DNA of 8,984 nt, taken from the NCBI GenBank assembly GCA_001800675.1, contig MGVW01000020.1:1-8984 (forward strand), in the 5' to 3' direction. Below are positions 1-5,530 of this stretch, in pieces. How positions within the stretch are numbered: the stretch's first letter is position 1; each line of letters opens with the position of its first letter. The notes beneath the pieces are model-generated. The model ran no database searches, was not told where the DNA came from, and saw nothing but the letters and a program-made list of their open reading frames with translations. The position numbers and the translations under genes are program-made. The stretch comes from Euryarchaeota archaeon RBG_13_57_23 (GTDB lineage Archaea > Thermoplasmatota > Thermoplasmata > UBA10834).

Positions 1-25
1 TGCTCCTTCCGTTGAGTTTTCGCGC

Positions 26-760
26 CTACTGTATCTTCTTCCTTCTGCCGAAGAGCTTCCTCTTGAAGACCTTCATCTTCTGCTTCTGTATGGCCTCGGT
101 CGGGTTCAACTTCTTCGGACAGGCCTCGACGCAGTTGAACTGCGTATGGCACCGCCACACGCCGTCCTCGCTCTCGATTATGTCCAAGCGCTCGTCTGGA
201 ATCGAATCCCGTGTGTCGACGAGGAACCTGTAGGATTTCAGCAGTGCAGCCGGACCGAGATAATCCTTGCTCCACCAGGCCATCGAGCAGACGCTAGTGC
301 ATGACCCGCACATGATGCAGTCAATGGGATCGTTTATCGGCACGCGCTCCTTCGGAAACTGGATGTACTCCTTCTCTGGGTAAGGTTCCTTGCCCACGAG
401 GTACGGCTTCACCTTCTTCAGCCTGTCGAAGAACAGCGTGTAGTCGCATGCCAGATCCCTGATCACCTTCTGGTGGGGCAGCGGGCTCAGCAGGATCTCG
501 TCGCCCTTGATGGCCGCAACCTGCGTCTCGCAAGCCAACCGGACCTTTCCCGAGATAACCATTGCGCAAGACCCGCACACGCCTGCCCTGCAGCAGAACC
601 TGAATGACAGGGATCCGTCCTGATGGTTGAGTATCTCGAACAGAGCGTCCAGAACCGTCATGCCCGGCTTGGTCTGGACCTTGTAAGCCTGCCAGTACGG
701 CATGCTGTCGGCAGCCGGATCGAACCGCTGTACCTTGATGGTCACTTCACCTGCGGCCAT
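26..760 (-). CDS. sdhB: Succinate dehydrogenase/fumarate reductase iron-sulfur subunit
   Basis: This 244-residue subunit relays electrons from the flavoprotein to the membrane anchor of complex II through three Fe-S clusters. The N-terminal half is a plant-type ferredoxin domain with Cys57, Cys62, Cys65 and Cys77 (CRAGVCGSC, then LAC) for the [2Fe-2S] cluster. The C-terminal half is a two-cluster ferredoxin domain. Cys148, Cys151 and Cys154 (CIMCGSC) with Cys214 should hold [4Fe-4S]. Cys158, Cys204 and Cys210 should hold [3Fe-4S], the spacing known from E. coli SdhB. The ending LNPTEAI is typical of the family. The frame is open 29 codons further upstream inside sdhA, but the ATG at 760 directly follows a strong GGAGGT and starts 1 nt after the sdhA stop, so it is the likely start. 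It is the last sdh gene. A fumarate reductase role cannot be excluded from sequence. Confidence 0.97.
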   Translation of the reverse strand: MAAGEVTIKVQRFDPAADSMPYWQAYKVQTKPGMTVLDALFEILNHQDGSLSFRFCCRAGVCGSCAMVISGKVRLACETQVAAIKGDEILLSPLPHQKVIRDLACDYTLFFDRLKKVKPYLVGKEPYPEKEYIQFPKERVPINDPIDCIMCGSCTSVCSMAWWSKDYLGPAALLKSYRFLVDTRDSIPDERLDIIESEDGVWRCHTQFNCVEACPKKLNPTEAIQKQKMKVFKRKLFGRRKKIQ

Positions 761-761
761 C

Positions 762-2462
762 TCAGTACCTCCTGGCTTCGGGTTTGTACTTTCCAAGCTT
801 GACCGACGAGTAGCTGATCTTCGGCCCCTGAGGAGTGTACTCGGCAACCGTGTGCTTCAGGAACTTGACATCGTCTCGCTCCTTGAAGTCCAATCGGGAG
901 TGCGCGCCTCTGCTCTCTTCCCTCTTGAGCGCGCCCACGACAATGGCCTCCGCGACGTCCAACATGCCCTCCAGCTCGAAGGCCCTGATGATGTCCACGT
1001 TGTAAACCTTGCCTTTGTTCTGGACGGTTATGTTCCTGTACTTCCCCTGAAGCTCCTTGATCTTCGCAAGAGCCTCTTCCATGCCGTTCTTGTCCCGGAA
1101 GATGCCGACCTTCTTGATCATGGTCTCCTTCATCTCTGCTCTGATATCGCTGTGGTTCTCAGGGCCGTTCTTGGCCAGAAGAGCGTCTATTCTCCCTTTG
1201 ATCTCCCTGACGCACTTCGCGACTGCGGCCTCGCCCTGCTTCTGATCCTTCTTGGCGAGGACATAATCTGCCGCGGCCTTCCCCGCGAACTTGCCGAACA
1301 CAACTGTATCGAGGAGAGAATTGCCGCCAAGCCTGTTCGCGCCATGCACGCTCACGCACGCGCACTCGCCCGCAGCGTATAGGCCCTTGAACTTCGTCGC
1401 GCCAGTCACATCGGTGTCGATACCTCCCATCGTATAATGCTGCCCCGGCTGTATCGGCACAGGGTTGTCGATGGGGTCGACGCCCACGAAATTGATGGCG
1501 AGGTCTCGAATGCCCGGCAGCCTCTCGAGGATCTTCTCCCTCCCGAGGTGCCTGAGGTCCAGGTAGACGTAGTCCTTGCCGCCTATGCCACGGCCCTCGT
1601 TGATCTCAGTCTGTATCGATCGGGAGACTATGTCCCTCGGCCCAAGCTCCATCGCCTTGGGGGCGTACTTGGACATGAACCTCTCGCCCTTGTCGTTGAT
1701 GAGATATCCGCCCTCACCTCTAGCGCCCTCGGTCATCAGGATATTCGTGCCGAAGAGCGACGTCGGATGGAACTGGATGAACTCCATGTCCTTCAGGGGC
1801 ACGCCCCTCTTGTACGCGGCTGCAAGGGCCGATCCGCTGCTTATGAGAGCGTTCGTCGATCGCCCGTATATCTGACCGCTTCCTCCGGACGCGAATATGA
1901 CTGCCTCACCCATGAACGACTCGATCTCCCCCGTCTGCAGGTTCCAACAGACCACTCCCCTGCAGGCATCTCCTTCGAGAACGACGTCGATCACGACTCT
2001 ATCCTCATAGAGAGGTATGTTCAGCTTGACCGACCTCTCCCAGAGGGTGTGGAGCATGTACAGGCCGGTCTTGTCCGTTGCGAAGCACGTTCTTGGGTAT
2101 CCAGCGCCTCCGAACGGTCTCTGGGCTATCTTACCCTCGTCCGTTCTGGAGAACGGGCAGCCCCAGTGCTCCATCTCGAATATGCAACCAGGAGCCTCTT
2201 TCGTCATGACCTCAGCCGCGTCCTGGTCCGCCAGATAGTCGCTGCCTTTTATCGTATCGAAACCGTGCTTCTCCCAGTTGTCATCTGCTGCCTGAGGGTT
2301 GTTCGCTAGAGAGGCATTCACACCTCCCTGGGCAGCCCCTGAGTGAGACCTCACGGGGTGCACCTGGGATATTATCGCCGTGTCCACCACGGGGCCGGAC
2401 TCTATGGCCGCGCGGAGGCCCGCAAGGCCCCCACCAATGACCAGTATCTTGTGGTAGTACAT
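762..2462 (-). CDS. sdhA: Succinate dehydrogenase/fumarate reductase flavoprotein subunit
   Basis: This 566-residue catalytic subunit oxidises succinate to fumarate (or the reverse) with covalently bound FAD. The N-terminus holds the dinucleotide motif GGGLAG at residues 10-15. HSGAAQGG at 40-47 places His40 where E. coli SdhA His45 forms the flavin linkage. Substrate and catalytic positions are present: His232 in QFHPTSL, Arg248 in EGARGEGG (the proton-shuttle arginine), His342 in HYTMGGI, Glu366 in AAGECA and Arg377 in GANRLGGNSLLD. The helical and C-terminal capping domains follow, and length is normal for the family. The ATG start is 6 nt after the sdhD stop, with a weak GGTGGTGA-like ribosome site overlapping the sdhD end. 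It is the third gene of the sdhCDAB operon. All key residues are intact, so an active enzyme is expected. Confidence 0.98.
   Translation of the reverse strand: MYYHKILVIGGGLAGLRAAIESGPVVDTAIISQVHPVRSHSGAAQGGVNASLANNPQAADDNWEKHGFDTIKGSDYLADQDAAEVMTKEAPGCIFEMEHWGCPFSRTDEGKIAQRPFGGAGYPRTCFATDKTGLYMLHTLWERSVKLNIPLYEDRVVIDVVLEGDACRGVVCWNLQTGEIESFMGEAVIFASGGSGQIYGRSTNALISSGSALAAAYKRGVPLKDMEFIQFHPTSLFGTNILMTEGARGEGGYLINDKGERFMSKYAPKAMELGPRDIVSRSIQTEINEGRGIGGKDYVYLDLRHLGREKILERLPGIRDLAINFVGVDPIDNPVPIQPGQHYTMGGIDTDVTGATKFKGLYAAGECACVSVHGANRLGGNSLLDTVVFGKFAGKAAADYVLAKKDQKQGEAAVAKCVREIKGRIDALLAKNGPENHSDIRAEMKETMIKKVGIFRDKNGMEEALAKIKELQGKYRNITVQNKGKVYNVDIIRAFELEGMLDVAEAIVVGALKREESRGAHSRLDFKERDDVKFLKHTVAEYTPQGPKISYSSVKLGKYKPEARRY
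767..772 (-). promoter_or_regulatory. Shine-Dalgarno site that fixes the sdhB start
   Basis: GGAGGT on the minus strand lies 6 nt before the sdhB ATG and inside the last codons of sdhA. The junction reads TGA-G-ATG, so the sdhA stop and sdhB start are 1 nt apart. This arrangement supports translational coupling and rules against the longer upstream open frame. Confidence 0.8.
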
Positions 2463-2468
2463 GTTGAA

Positions 2469-2852
2469 TCACCACCCGCCGACCCCGATGAAGGGGAACA
2501 GCACAACTATACCCCAGATCAGGGTCGCAATGCCCAGTACCCAGAGCGCCACATCAATCATCTTCTTTCGCTTCGCGAAGATATCGAAGTCGAACAGGAC
2601 AGTCCTAGCACCGTTCAATCCATGGAATAACACCATGGCCAACAGGCTGTAGTCCACGACCACAAACAGTACTTGGTCGAGCCTGGCCTCGACGCCCGCG
2701 ACGGTTATGGTCTCCTCAGGGTCGATGTCCGCGAAGTGGCTGGCCCAGATGTGAATCCCCAAGAGCACGATGAGCAGCACGGCTGTGAGCCTCTGCATCG
2801 CCCAAGCCCACGTCCCCGCCACCTTGGAGGTCGCTATCCTCTTATCAGACAT
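2469..2852 (-). CDS. sdhD: Succinate dehydrogenase membrane anchor subunit D
   Basis: This 127-residue integral membrane protein has three predicted transmembrane helices at about residues 15-36, 58-82 and 99-122. It aligns without gaps with its neighbour SdhC over WAW..RLT.VLL in TM1 and H.NG.R.VLFD at the end of TM2, so the two anchors are paralogues. His34 (TM1) and His77 (TM2) are candidate heme b ligands. Arg21 matches the conserved quinone-site arginine, but the histidine of the usual HR pair is Gln20 here. The ATG at 2852 is chosen because GGAGGTGA lies 5 nt upstream; an in-frame GTG three codons earlier overlaps that site. The start is 1 nt from the sdhC stop. The C/D naming rests on gene order and could be swapped. 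Confidence 0.9.
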   Translation of the reverse strand: MSDKRIATSKVAGTWAWAMQRLTAVLLIVLLGIHIWASHFADIDPEETITVAGVEARLDQVLFVVVDYSLLAMVLFHGLNGARTVLFDFDIFAKRKKMIDVALWVLGIATLIWGIVVLFPFIGVGGW

Positions 2853-2853
2853 C

Positions 2854-3258
2854 TCAGTCACCTCCGAAGATCAGCACGGATATGGCCCAGAACCCCGCCG
2901 CGACCATCGCGGCCGAGATCGCCATCATTATCCAGAAGACGAGCTTCTGCTTCCTAATCCCGATTCCGAGGTCGAAGAGCACTACCCTGAGCCCGTTCAT
3001 AGCGTGGTATATCACAGCACAGACAAGCAGGAAGTCGAAGAACACGAACAAGGGTTGAGCCATCTTCGCCATGAGCTCGTCAAAGCTCAGGTGGTCCAAC
3101 GACGCCTGCGACAGGAAAGACAGATGCAAGAACACATAGACGACTAGCAACACGCCAGTCAGTCTGTGTCCGACCCATGCCCACATCCCCGTCTTCATGT
3201 TGGTCGGCCAGAACTCAGAGTTCTTCCCGAACAACCACTTGAAACCGCTCACTTTCAT
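2854..3258 (-). CDS. sdhC: Succinate dehydrogenase cytochrome b subunit C
   Basis: This is a 134-residue membrane anchor and the first gene of the operon. It helps form the quinone site and heme-binding four-helix bundle of complex II. Three hydrophobic helices are visible at about 26-50, 68-92 and 106-131. The family signature HRLTG (His31, Arg32) at the start of TM1 corresponds to the SdhC HR.[ST]G motif at the quinone site. His85 in YHAMNGLR at the end of TM2 is the expected heme b ligand, and His45 in TM1 is a second candidate. The leader before TM1 is about 25 residues with no signal peptide, as is normal for the family. The start ATG has only a weak upstream GGTG. Transcription probably starts near 3357, giving a structured leader of about 100 nt. 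Confidence 0.93.
   Translation of the reverse strand: MKVSGFKWLFGKNSEFWPTNMKTGMWAWVGHRLTGVLLVVYVFLHLSFLSQASLDHLSFDELMAKMAQPLFVFFDFLLVCAVIYHAMNGLRVVLFDLGIGIRKQKLVFWIMMAISAAMVAAGFWAISVLIFGGD
2858..2865 (-). promoter_or_regulatory. Shine-Dalgarno site that fixes the sdhD start
   Basis: GGAGGTGA on the minus strand lies 5 nt before the ATG at 2852, inside the 3' end of sdhC. The sdhC stop and sdhD start are again arranged TGA-G-ATG, the same junction as between sdhA and sdhB, which points to coupled translation. Confidence 0.8.
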
Positions 3259-3295
3259 TCAAACACCAAACCAATACGCACAATGTTCGCTTCCC

Positions 3296-3347
3296 GACTC
3301 GTGCGATCTCGGAGCCTCTATCCTAGAGGCTCCAACAAGGCCGAGTC
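3296..3347 (-). promoter_or_regulatory. Structured leader or operator of the sdh operon
   Basis: The core is a perfect inverted repeat at 3311-3333: ten base pairs (GGAGCCTCTA with TAGAGGCTCC) around a 3-nt loop. It can be enclosed in two ways. GACTCG (minus strand, 3342-3347) can pair with CGAGTC (3296-3301), or the overlapping CTCGG (3341-3345) can pair with CCGAG (3308-3312), which takes two bases from the core stem. The element lies between the candidate TATA box and sdhC, so it would be transcribed in the sdh leader. It could act as RNA structure or as a DNA dyad for a repressor. It does not resemble a tRNA or a riboswitch class that I recognise. Confidence 0.55.
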
Positions 3348-3377
3348 CCCCGGGCGCCTAGACTGGCAAGAATGTAC

Positions 3378-3387
3378 TTAATAATAT
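3378..3387 (-). promoter_or_regulatory. Candidate TATA box of the sdh operon
   Basis: On the minus strand this reads ATATTATTAA, an AT-only decamer in a GC-rich region, 120 bp before sdhC. Archaeal initiation about 25 bp downstream would start the transcript near 3357, just before the inverted repeat. No clear purine-rich BRE is seen directly upstream. Confidence 0.45.
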
Positions 3388-3647
3388 CCCATCGAACAAA
3401 AAATGTGCGAGTTTCATGCTCCGAATTTCAGACATATCATACTAATCGTTGTCTGCATTTCGAATTTCGTCATCTGATTCCGAACGATGTTCAAACCCGT
3501 CTCGCTGACGAGGGCGAATGTTCCTCATGATCTGACTTCGTGTGCGCTGGGCCAGAAGGCCATGCATCGAAATCCGAGCTAGAGCCGAGGCTGGACACGC
3601 CCAACAATGTCAAGTAGTGTCATCTGAATACCGCTGCGGTGAGACTG
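3388..3647. other. Intergenic region between the sdh operon and rubredoxin
   Basis: This 260-bp stretch lies between divergent genes. It is visibly more AT-rich than the coding regions up to about 3480. I find no convincing gene. The best plus-strand frame (ATG at 3487, 31 codons) has no ribosome site and no recognisable content, and the minus-strand ATG near 3416 gives only 19 codons. ACATATCATA at 3432-3441 is a weak plus-strand TATA candidate for the rubredoxin gene. If used, it would leave a leader of about 180 nt. A small ctcg-ctga-cgag hairpin lies near 3501-3512. T-loop-like GTTCAAACC at 3489-3497 is not part of a tRNA. Confidence 0.4.
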
Positions 3648-3806
3648 ATGGACAAGTACCAGTGCAACGTATGTGGCTGGATATACGACCCGGAGAAGGG
3701 GGATTCCACACAGAACATCCCTCCCGGAACGCCTTTCGAGAAGCTGCCTGAGGACTGGACCTGCCCTGAATGCGGCGCTGGCAAGGAAGAATTCACCAAG
3801 CTATAG
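3648..3806 (+). CDS. Rubredoxin
   Basis: This 52-residue protein is a one-iron electron carrier. It has two CxxC knuckles, Cys6-Asn-Val-Cys9-Gly and Cys39-Pro-Glu-Cys42-Gly, that tetrahedrally bind a single iron. The rest is classic rubredoxin: Tyr4, Trp11-Ile-Tyr-Asp-Pro, IPPGTPFEKLPEDW in the middle, and Lys46-Glu-Glu-Phe near the end. The length of 52 to 54 residues is normal. GGTGAG lies just before the ATG and supports it; the in-frame GTG at 3639 is within that site and is less likely. Homoserine dehydrogenase follows 61 nt later in the same direction. A rubrerythrin-like protein lacking its own rubredoxin domain is encoded 1.1 kb away, so a role in peroxide or superoxide detoxification is a reasonable inference. 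Confidence 0.97.
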   Translation: MDKYQCNVCGWIYDPEKGDSTQNIPPGTPFEKLPEDWTCPECGAGKEEFTKL

Positions 3807-3847
3807 CCGCAAGCGGTCACGCATCGGATTGAGGGTTGCCAGTGCAA

Positions 3848-3859
3848 TTTTTTGGGGGG
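3848..3859 (+). promoter_or_regulatory. T6-G6 tract before hom: possible terminator and ribosome site
   Basis: Six T are followed directly by six G, 8 nt before the homoserine dehydrogenase ATG. The G-run is the only candidate ribosome site. It can pair with the CCUCC of 16S rRNA only by using a G-U pair. The T-run is the kind of U-tract that can end archaeal transcripts and could partly separate rubredoxin from hom. A small ccgc-aa-gcgg hairpin sits just after the rubredoxin stop (3807-3816). Confidence 0.35.
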
Positions 3860-3867
3860 CTAGATTC

Positions 3868-4911
3868 ATGATATTGAGACTGGCCATCATAGGCTTCGGG
3901 AACGTGGGTCAGGAATTCGCTCGGATGCTATTGGTGAAGAGAGAATGGCTCCTGAGGAACAGAGGCCTCGACGTCGAGGTCCTCGCAATCGCCACCAAGA
4001 CCAAGGGCTCACTGCTATCGAGGACCGCCATCGATCTCGAGAAGGTACTCTCTCACCTGAAGACGAACGGGACTTTCAAGGGACTGCCCGAGTGTTGCGA
4101 CCTCCCTCCACTCAAGATGATCAATAATTGCGACGCAGACATGATGATCGAACTCACGCCCCTCAACATAGAGAACGGTCAGCCAGCGATTGAGCACATC
4201 AAGGCCGCGCTCGACGCCGGAATGGACGTCGTGACGGCCAACAAGGGCCCTGTCGCATGGGCCTACGACGAGCTGAGGGATCGCGCACGCGCGCGCAACC
4301 TGAGATTCCGGTTCGAGGGGGCGGTGATGGACGGAACTCCGGTCTTCAACCTCGTGGAACGCACCCTCCCAGGATGCCAGGTGATTGGACTGGAAGGCGT
4401 CCTGAACAGCACGTCCAACTTCGTTGTCGACGAGATGGCCAAAGGAAGGACCATGGAGAGCGCGATCAAGGAGGCGCAAGCGAAAGGAATCGCTGAGGCG
4501 GACCCCTCCCTGGACATCGACGGATGGGACGCGGTTGCCAAGATCACGGCTCTGGCAAACGTCATCATGGAGGCGAACCTCACACCAAAGCAGGTGGAGA
4601 GAGAAGGCATCAGGGACCTGACCGCTGAGGATATCAAGAACGCATCTGCCAAAGGAGGCAGGATAAGACTGATCGCCAGGGCCGCGCGCGCTGGCGACCG
4701 CATAAGATTGACAGTCAAACCTCAAGTCGTCGGACCCGACAGTGTCTTCTGGTCCGTCGAAGGGACCTCGAGCGCGCTCAAGTTCGAAACGGATCTCATG
4801 GGGGACCTCACGATAGTGGAAAGCGGTCCTGGAACGACCCAGACAGCCTACGCGATATTCTCCGACATGCTCCTGACGGTCGAGGCGATCAGGTCAGGCA
4901 CTCTGTACTGA
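3868..4911 (+). CDS. hom: Homoserine dehydrogenase
   Basis: This 347-residue enzyme reduces aspartate semialdehyde to homoserine with NAD(P)H, the branch point to threonine and methionine. The Rossmann motif GFGNVG is at residues 9-14. TANKGP at 123-128 contains Lys126, the conserved cofactor/substrate-site lysine. The family signature runs from GLEGVLNSTSNF at 174 through GIAEADPSLDIDGWDAVAK. Within it Glu210, Asp221 and Lys225 have the same spacing as the yeast catalytic residues Glu208, Asp219 and Lys223. GPGTTQTAYA near 320 is the usual C-terminal cofactor contact. There is no fused aspartokinase and no C-terminal ACT domain, so feedback inhibition by threonine through such a domain is not expected. 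The frame is open for 65 more codons upstream, overlapping rubredoxin, but homology begins at MILRLAIIGFG, so the ATG at 3868 is chosen. It converges on the next gene with a 3-nt gap. Confidence 0.95.
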   Translation: MILRLAIIGFGNVGQEFARMLLVKREWLLRNRGLDVEVLAIATKTKGSLLSRTAIDLEKVLSHLKTNGTFKGLPECCDLPPLKMINNCDADMMIELTPLNIENGQPAIEHIKAALDAGMDVVTANKGPVAWAYDELRDRARARNLRFRFEGAVMDGTPVFNLVERTLPGCQVIGLEGVLNSTSNFVVDEMAKGRTMESAIKEAQAKGIAEADPSLDIDGWDAVAKITALANVIMEANLTPKQVEREGIRDLTAEDIKNASAKGGRIRLIARAARAGDRIRLTVKPQVVGPDSVFWSVEGTSSALKFETDLMGDLTIVESGPGTTQTAYAIFSDMLLTVEAIRSGTLY

Positions 4912-4914
4912 GAC

Positions 4915-5439
4915 CTACTCCACTTCCAGGCTGAACTCCGCCTTGTCATAGTAGTATCCTGACTTAGAACGGTAGTCGTACTCAGCGCTCAGGATCGTGA
5001 GGTGGCCACCTTCTTCACCGACCAACCATCGGAAGATCTCTTTCGCCTTGGGATCGTCCACCATCGAGGCGGCCTTCGTGTAGTACTCTATGGACTTCTT
5101 CTCCACTTCGATGCCGAGCTTCAGGGCTTCCAGCTCGCCCGCGGATGGACTCAGCTTGATGCGTTTGATCTGTCTGTCTTTGAAAACGGATGATACTCCT
5201 GACTTCTCCTTCTGCCCTCCGAGCTCGTGAAGGGACGCCCAGCTCTTGCCCTGAGATAGCCTCTCGAACTCCGCGCTGAGTATCTCCACATGTCGCTCCT
5301 CCTGCTTGACGAGACCGTTGAATGTGTCCTTCGTCTTCTGGTTCGTCATCTGGTTAGCTACGCGGCCGAAGAACTCCTTCCCTTCGAGCTCCATTTCTAT
5401 CGCGTCAACCAGGATTTCCTTCGGGTCCATGGATACCAT
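4915..5439 (-). CDS. Rubrerythrin-like ferritin-fold diiron protein without rubredoxin domain
   Basis: This 174-residue protein is mostly helical and consists of two homologous helix pairs. Half one (about 13-59) and half two (about 109-155) align without gaps at 17 of 47 identities. Each supplies a helix-one glutamate (Glu17, Glu113) and an ExxH (Glu47-His50, Glu143-His146), the set expected for a diiron centre of rubrerythrin type. Such proteins reduce peroxide or store iron in anaerobes. There is no cysteine anywhere, so the C-terminal rubredoxin domain of classical rubrerythrin is absent and an external donor is needed. A 50-residue Lys-rich linker joins the halves, and the tail is Tyr-rich (YYYD). 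GAGG precedes the ATG at 5439; an ATG three codons later is an alternative. The exact subfamily and substrate are uncertain. Confidence 0.88.
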   Translation of the reverse strand: MVSMDPKEILVDAIEMELEGKEFFGRVANQMTNQKTKDTFNGLVKQEERHVEILSAEFERLSQGKSWASLHELGGQKEKSGVSSVFKDRQIKRIKLSPSAGELEALKLGIEVEKKSIEYYTKAASMVDDPKAKEIFRWLVGEEGGHLTILSAEYDYRSKSGYYYDKAEFSLEVE

Positions 5440-5477
5440 GTGGCCTCATTCCTCTGCTGTATGCACCAAGATGATCG

Positions 5478-5486
5478 GATATATCA
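5478..5486 (-). promoter_or_regulatory. Candidate TATA box of the rubrerythrin-like gene
   Basis: The minus strand reads AAAGTGATATATCC here: an A-rich BRE-like stretch followed by GATATATC. It lies about 40 bp before the ATG at 5439, which predicts a short leader of about 15-20 nt. A short inverted repeat, GATTG-GT-CAATC at 5512-5523, lies about 25 bp upstream and could be a regulator site, but it is only 5 bp per arm. Confidence 0.45.
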
Positions 5487-5530
5487 CTTTCCACGAAGGA
5501 GCCCACGCGCTGATTGGTCAATCGATATGA

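Noticed and set aside
702..2309. Long plus-strand open frames opposite sdhA (226 and 290 codons)
   Set aside because: They lie opposite a clearly conserved flavoprotein, have no recognisable domain or ribosome site, and are the expected by-product of GC-rich codon bias.
3486..3512. tRNA-like GTTCAAACC in the intergenic region
   Set aside because: The flanking 5-bp stem does not pair and no cloverleaf can be drawn.
3469..3627. Nine-base direct repeat GTCATCTGA at 3469 and 3619
   Set aside because: A single 9-bp match within 260 bp is near chance, and no third copy or spacing pattern supports an operator.
3673..3867. N-terminal extension of homoserine dehydrogenase by 65 codons
   Set aside because: It overlaps the rubredoxin gene out of frame and has no family similarity; the Rossmann strand starts right at the ATG at 3868.
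4263..4725. Minus-strand open frames opposite hom
   Set aside because: They are shadows of a conserved enzyme gene with catalytic residues intact and show no features of their own.
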